The notes below the pieces were generated by a model. That model was given only the letters and a program-made list of their open reading frames with translations, made no database searches and was not told the origin of the DNA. This document shows positions 58,481-64,000 of a DNA stretch of 64,000 nucleotides, piece by piece. Every line of letters begins with the position of its first letter. Within the stretch, counting starts at the first letter, position 1. Made by a program: the position numbers and the translations under genes. The DNA lies in contig LR990057.1 in assembly GCA_905147135.1 (NCBI GenBank), forward strand, positions 3,100,001-3,164,000. The letters run 5' to 3'. The DNA is from Blastobasis lacticolella (taxonomy: Eukaryota > Arthropoda > Insecta > Lepidoptera > Blastobasidae).

Positions 58481-58839
58481 TCATCATCTTGGCATTAATG
58501 TCCCGGTTGTGCTCTCGCGCACGAGGGCCCGGGGTCCGCCTTAATTTAGATCCAGAATGTGCATTACGATGTTTTTCCTAACCATAAGGGCATCGGTTAG
58601 CATCCAACTAATGTATGCGTCGCCCCCTACCTATCTAGGTAGCTCAACTGAGCTCACTTCACTTTCCCTTTGTTTTCCGTTAGATTTTTGACTTTTGAAA
58701 AGAGATTAATTAACGTAATCCTAATTCAATTAATACTTTTTTCATTCACATAACTCAGAAAAGAGTAATTGGCCGCAATGGGGTACGAACCCGATACCTT
58801 ACGAGTCTGATACTTAAACCACTCGGCGCCTGACGCTCC
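58481..58839 (-). mobile_element. SINE-A with 130-bp insert
   Basis: tcatcatcttggcattaatg to ctcggcgcctgacgctcc. 58,617-58,747 is unrelated sequence placed between actaatgta and cataactcag of the consensus. Confidence 0.75.
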
Positions 58840-59131
58840 AGTAACAATGACTAAATTAAACTTATTCAGTTTAGTTTTTGACTTTTCCTTTGCTATTATT
58901 TTAATATTTACCTACTACCAATTCCGGAACTAAAATCAGAATACACGAATTTGTGAAAAGTCCGTTTCTACATGTCCTGGTTCTAACTGACAATACTGGA
59001 GTGGCAATCAGCACTAGAGTCCGTTAAAATAAACGAAATTGCCAATCATAGAGCCCTTTTGAACTCAATCAGTGCGTTCACAGATGAGCACTGACTGTGA
59101 GAATGCATAGTAACACTACTTACTACGAGCT

Positions 59132-59370
59132 GACGACCTGCGTGGTTCAGTTGCTTACATAACATTTGGTCTGCCACTCAGAGGTTCGATTCCCGGTCGA
59201 GCGGAAATTGAAATTATGAATTTTAATTTCTGTTACGGGTCTGGGTGTAGTATGTATAATAAGCATGTATTTAAAAAAGTATATAAGTAGTTTATCAGAT
59301 ATCTAACACCCATAACACTTACTTTGGGGCTAGATGGCGCTGTATGAATATATCAAAGCATATTTATTTA
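59132..59370 (+). mobile_element. SINE-B copy, diverged
   Basis: Head gacgacctgcgtggttcagt, B box aggttcgattcccggtc, body to ggggctagatggcgctgt. Confidence 0.75.
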
Positions 59371-60921
59371 GGTGCTTATTATCAACCAGTATTGTTTGCG
59401 AACGAACTCCGTGATGTTTATTTTACTACAAGTGGCGCCTCTGACGATAGATATTTTCAAGAAACGCGGTAACGTTATAAAACAAAAGCCGATCATGGAC
59501 AAAGAAAAAGGGTAGGGTCACTGTGGGATCAGTAGATGACTTTTTTTCAGTGTCACTTAACTCCGAATCTGAATAAAGGAAAGATAGACAATTTAACTAA
59601 ATTTTATTCTAAGCAATAATTTGTATATCAGATATAAAAAATGGATTTTATCTAGAGTGTCCTATATGATGATGATATATGATGTATAGTGGTTCAGTAG
59701 GGTATTTTATTATAACAAGACAAGTAGGTATTTTAAATTATGTATAAATATTATCAAACAAGACTATTTGAGGTTACGCTTAAAACATATAAAGTCAGTC
59801 ATAAGTAATTGAAATTACCATTACATCACTACAGATAGAAAAGACGCAGCGCATTCGCGACCCTCCTGGTGTTACGGGTCCCTGGACGGCAGTGTTCTCT
59901 TATTAGGAGGTCACAGGAAAATTGAAAACGATCATGGAAACGATTAGGTTTATTTTTATGAGTTGTAGAGTTGTCGCCTGATCTGATTTAGGTTTGTTTG
60001 CTCTCGGCGGTTGCGTCTTCGAAACAGTGCTTGAAAGAGGCTTAAAAATGAAAGTACAAGCTGCCTAAATCTTTTTTAATTTGTATGAAATGCTTGCGAA
60101 TCTACCTACATGTCATAAGTTGGTCGACTATTGCTCGTTAACCTGAAGAGTCGACTAGGCTGTAGTTTTCCTTTTAACTTCATATGTCATGTTGTGTCCA
60201 ATACTTTAGACATATCCAAATATTACGGTTAGCTGTTATAAAAGAAAACCTTTGAAACGCTACATAAATCAGAAACGAAAAGCTCAACCCATAAACGTTC
60301 TTTAGAAACCCTAAATAATTTCAAAAGACCTATCCAACTACACCCCATTTTATTTTTAAGACGCAATTTGTGAAACTTGCTGTAGTGGCAATCCTAATTT
60401 AGTGTCAAATAAAACCTTAACCTACTGTTCACATAGAAATTATTACTGAGACGATAAAATAGGTAATTATGTAAAAGGCAACAATACAACGTGCATGATT
60501 TTTTTGCTTTCCCCACATTTTTGGACCCCACAAAATACAATTTCATCATTATAATGTCTACTTCAGTCCTAGCGGTGCGCTGACTAGCGTGGAAAGGGCC
60601 ATGTCCGCGGATCTACTGTGGAAAAGTCACAGCTATTGCCCTATTCTTTCTGTCTAATAAGGCGCTGATTCAGTGTGCCCACTTGATCTACTGAACCTAC
60701 AATGACCCGATTTATGTTGGAAAGATCGATCTGTAGGCTAATTACTTAACTCTGTTGCCAACAATTCTTTGATTTCAATTATTTAAATTGTACCATGATA
60801 GATTTAATAGTTTTAGTAATGTATGCGGATTAATTAGTAATTAAGTTTTGTCAGCAACTGACACGATGTAATCGATGATATGTAATCTCAAAAGTAGCAA
60901 TTTTAATTATTGAAATCAAAT
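59371..60921. other. No supported gene
   Basis: AT-rich. 59,845-59,920 (gcattcgcgaccctcctggt) resembles a LINE 3' UTR. Otherwise nothing recognised. Confidence 0.45.
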
Positions 60922-61179
60922 ACGACCTGAGTGATTCAGTGGTCAACATCCGCCGGTCTGCCACGCAAGAGGTCCCGGGTTCGATTCCCGGCCGGGCAGA
61001 AATTGAAATGATGAATTTTAATTTCTGTTGAGGGTCTGGGTGTTCTATGTATAATAAGTATGTATTTAAAAGTATATAAGTAGTTTATCAGTCATCTAGC
61101 ACCCATAACACAAGCTTTGCTTACTTTGGTGCTAGATGGCGGTGTGTGAATTTGTCCATGATTATTTATTTATTAAATA
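60922..61179 (+). mobile_element. SINE-B copy
   Basis: Nearly intact head (ggtcccgggttcgattcccg) and body, ending gattatttatttatt. Confidence 0.85.
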
Positions 61180-61588
61180 ACTGTTGGCGTGGTTAACTAC
61201 TTTGGGTTAATTACGTGAGCCTACTGAGATTATGTAAAGCTTGTGGCAAAGAATAAAATATAACAACACATGTTATACTATTCTACTTTCAATACTTTAT
61301 AGTGACTAATGAAAAACCGGGGCGTATCACTGGGTACCTAGTTAAAAATATATATATAAACACGTGAAACGAACCCCAGTAAAAGTAGCAACTAAACGGG
61401 TACGGGCCGAAATGTTTCACACGCGATAAGCGCATTTGTACAGACGGACAGACAAGCGGTAGTTACAGTAAGTAGCACCAAATTACATACCTCCCGATAG
61501 TAATTGATTTTTATTACTCTCTCTTGATGTACGGCGCGCGATTGAGAGGTCGGTGTATTCCCGCTTCGACTACACACGGTGATCTTTG

Positions 61589-61976
61589 AAATAAATAAAT
61601 AATCGTGGACAAATTCACACAGCGCCATCTAGCCCCAAACTAAGCAAAACTTGTACTATGGGTGCTAGATAACTGATATACTACTTATATACTTTTTTTA
61701 AATACATACTAATTATACATAGAACACCCGGACCCGTAACAGAAATTAAAATTCATCATTTAAATTTCTGCCCGGCCAGGAATCGAACCCGGGACCTCTT
61801 GAGTGGCTGACTGGCATGTTGACCACTGAACTACTCAGGTCGTCAAATATTATAAAAGTTCTTTGACGATCTAAGTGGTTCAGTTAATAACAAAGGTTAA
61901 CATGCCCGTCTGCCACGCAGAGGTCCCGGGTTCGATTCCCGGCCGGCAGAAATTGAAATAATGAATTTTGATTTTA
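61589..61976. mobile_element. Head-to-head pair of SINE-B copies
   Basis: A full minus copy (61,589-61,844) and a truncated plus copy (61,865-61,976) face each other with about 20 bp between their tRNA-like heads. The pair could form a long hairpin if transcribed through. Confidence 0.8.
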
Positions 61977-61989
61977 CAGCGCCATCTGT

Positions 61990-62080
61990 GATGCGGGTTT
62001 GAAAGCCAGTTGAATCGAGATGGTTCATTAAAATTGGTTCAGTAGTTTTGAAAATGTTTTAGAGTTTAGTCGGTTAAGTT
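61990..62080 (+). repeat. Family E repeat, partial
   Basis: gatgcgggtttgaaagccag to aaaattggttcagtagtttt and gtcggttaagttat. Confidence 0.55.
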
Positions 62081-62713
62081 ATAAATAGTATTGTTTGTCT
62101 GAAAGGTATTTCCCCAACCAGGCGGCTCCATTTCGAACAGGATACCGCGTTTTCTTACCTCCCCTGCCCTACCGCTCTTCTTTATGGCAACGCTGAAATG
62201 AAATTGTGTGATTATTCTCTTGGCGTATTTTAGATGGCGGATTATAGAAAAGGTTGAACTAGGAATAGTCCAATACTTATGTCAATTTTATGACGTGTGG
62301 AAAGTGCTATTTTGACGACTTGCCTCTAATAAGCACCATGCGGTCCTAAAGTTCGGTTGTCGAGAAGAACTAGTCTAAGAAACGGTTAATACCGAACTTA
62401 TATAATTGTGATCATTATCATTAGATACTCACTTAACTTGCTTTACAAGTTATTATATAGTATACTTAATCACTACATATTGTAAAAGAGAGTCCTACGC
62501 CGCGTCTGTCTGTTCGTGATAAACTCAAAAACTACTGAACGGTTTTCATGCGGTTTTCACCCACAGACAGAGTGCTTTCTGAGGAAAGTTTAGGTGTATA
62601 AATAGTGTAAAACGAAGCCTGGGCTCGTCGCTAGTCTTCAGACGAAAAAAAAAGTTTGGGTCCTCTAAAATAGCCATCACTAAAAATAATAGAATTACGT
62701 CACAGAAACGGTA

Positions 62714-62823
62714 ACTATCACGCATTAGCGATACTCTTGGTGTTGCTAATGTCTATAGGCAGTGGTGACCACTTTCCATCAGGTGGCCCGCTTGCCTGTT
62801 TGCCTACCGTATGAAAAAAAAAA
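62714..62823 (+). repeat. Retroposon family C, short 3' end
   Basis: Only the last 110 bp (from aacgcattagcg) and a poly(A) tail, a strongly 5'-truncated copy. Confidence 0.6.
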
Positions 62824-62984
62824 AACTATGGGATAAAATATGAAGCGGTTTCCTTGAGAACGCTGTTAAAAAGCCTCAGTGCGGTAGTCGGAAAACCTAA
62901 ATCCTCTGATACCTATCAGAGAACTTCTGGATTGACTATCTGAAACTTTATCAACGACTGGTGAAACAGGTCCTTAATTTTCCC

Positions 62985-63316
62985 ACTTGTCATCAATATC
63001 CCGGTTGTACTCTCGGGCGCGACAGCCCGGGGTCCGCCTTTGCCCATGATCCAAGATTTGGGTGATCAAGTAAAATAATTACAGTATAGCGACTGTCATC
63101 TGACCTCCGTGACCCTGTTAATACCTGGAAACATGACCAGATTGGATCATGGTTACAAATTCAGTCGCCTAAAGGTGCAAGTTTCCTCGTGGTGTTTTCC
63201 CTCACCGTAAGAGCATCGGCTAAGTGTTCAACTAAATCAGAAAACGTCATTGGTATATGACTTGCTAGCTCTAGCTTACGAGTCCGACCCGCTAACTATT
63301 TAGGCCACTGATGCTC
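62985..63316 (-). mobile_element. SINE-A copy
   Basis: catcaatatcccggttgtac to ttaggccactgatgctc, with a decayed head. Confidence 0.7.
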
Positions 63317-63376
63317 AGATATGATATTCTAATAATTGTACCACAATTTTCGCCGAATAAAGTTTGCTCAAACTAT

Positions 63377-63545
63377 TCAACCATGATCCAATCTGGTCAG
63401 GTTCCCTTGGTAGCAGGGTCACTGAGATCACATGGTAGTCGCTCCACTGTAAATACCAGATCTGTCAAATCCTGGATCATGATTAAGACGGACCCCGAGC
63501 TTTCATGCGCAAAAGCACAACCGGGACGGTAACGCCAAAATGATC
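63377..63545 (+). mobile_element. SINE-A, 3' half
   Basis: accatgatccaatctggtca to ggtaacgccaaaatgatcat. It lies 60 bp from the minus copy at 63,316, so the two form an inverted pair. Confidence 0.7.
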
Positions 63546-64000
63546 ATGACATATCCAGTTTGTTCCGTATGTTTTCTCCTCCTTTAAAAACTCTTAAGAT
63601 ACTAATTTCGTTATTATTCTAATTAATTGGCATCGGAATCGCTCCAATGATAATTGTGGCTTATGGTGCTTATCAATGCGTGACCGAGGCGTCAGTGCGA
63701 TAGATCAATTTCTCGCTACTAACGAATTATAGCAAATTGTAACGGAATAATGAACCTTTACGATTATGAGATAAGACTTGTGATTGACAAGTAAAAGGCT
63801 GTATTGGCTACCATGGTGGCTATATTACATAAACAATCTCACAGTTCATCGTTGGACTTCAGTCTCCTTTACATTTGTGAAGCGTTCTGTCTTAATGTCC
63901 GCAATTGGCAGGCTGGTTGGAGATGACAGCGCTGAACATGTACCTGACGAAAACGCTGAAAAGTTAAAAAACAACGTAAGCAGCTACCAGTTATCTTTTT
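63546..64000. other. No supported gene; window edge
   Basis: Contains a weak family D fragment near 63,905-63,945 (ggcaggctggttggagatga) and otherwise unassigned sequence. Confidence 0.4.

Overview
This is AT-rich eukaryotic DNA, almost certainly from a moth or butterfly (Lepidoptera). It has split genes with GT-AG introns, long introns packed with transposable elements, and several repeat types I recognise as typical of lepidopteran genomes: tRNA-derived SINEs, RTE/jockey-type LINE tails with microsatellite 3' ends, and many short inverted-repeat DNA elements. I see no bacterial features, CRISPR array, rRNA or intact tRNA gene. Most open frames of 60-150 codons are chance frames inside repeats.

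Two protein genes are supported, both on the minus strand. (1) NDUFV2, the 24-kDa 2Fe-2S subunit of mitochondrial complex I, is complete. Seven coding exons between 52,529 (ATG) and 46,409 (stop) join in frame into 244 codons, and a poly(A) signal lies at 46,351-46,356. (2) A secretory-pathway Ca2+/Mn2+ P-type ATPase (ATP2C1/SPCA; Drosophila SPoCk) is represented only by its 5' part. A strong exon at 17,940-18,105 holds the N-terminal cation-ATPase domain and the start of the first membrane helix. A preceding exon lies at 39,355-39,465. Two candidate alternative first coding exons lie at 42,568-42,669 and 44,954-45,043. All these junctions are phase 0, so either first exon splices in frame. 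The rest of the gene must lie beyond the left edge.

Layout: 1-17.9 kb is SPCA intron 3, full of repeats: LINE tails, a three-copy 218-bp tandem array, a Harbinger-like element, a Tc1/mariner-like element and CAG-flanked elements. 18.1-39.35 kb is SPCA intron 2 (about 21 kb), with nested SINEs, reverse-transcriptase relics, a 1.9-kb long-arm inverted repeat and a hAT-like element. 39.5-45.1 kb holds the SPCA 5' exons. 46.3-52.6 kb is NDUFV2. 52.6-64 kb has no gene I can support and is mainly SINE and LINE relics plus one 755-bp inverted-repeat element.

The two genes are neighbours on one strand (NDUFV2 poly(A) site about 1.3 kb upstream of the outer SPCA first exon) but act in different compartments, mitochondrion and Golgi. 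I see no functional coupling. The most novel-looking material is a family of about 145-bp inverted-repeat elements that insert at CAG with a 3-bp duplication and nest in themselves, and a headless retroposon family with clean 11-12-bp target duplications.
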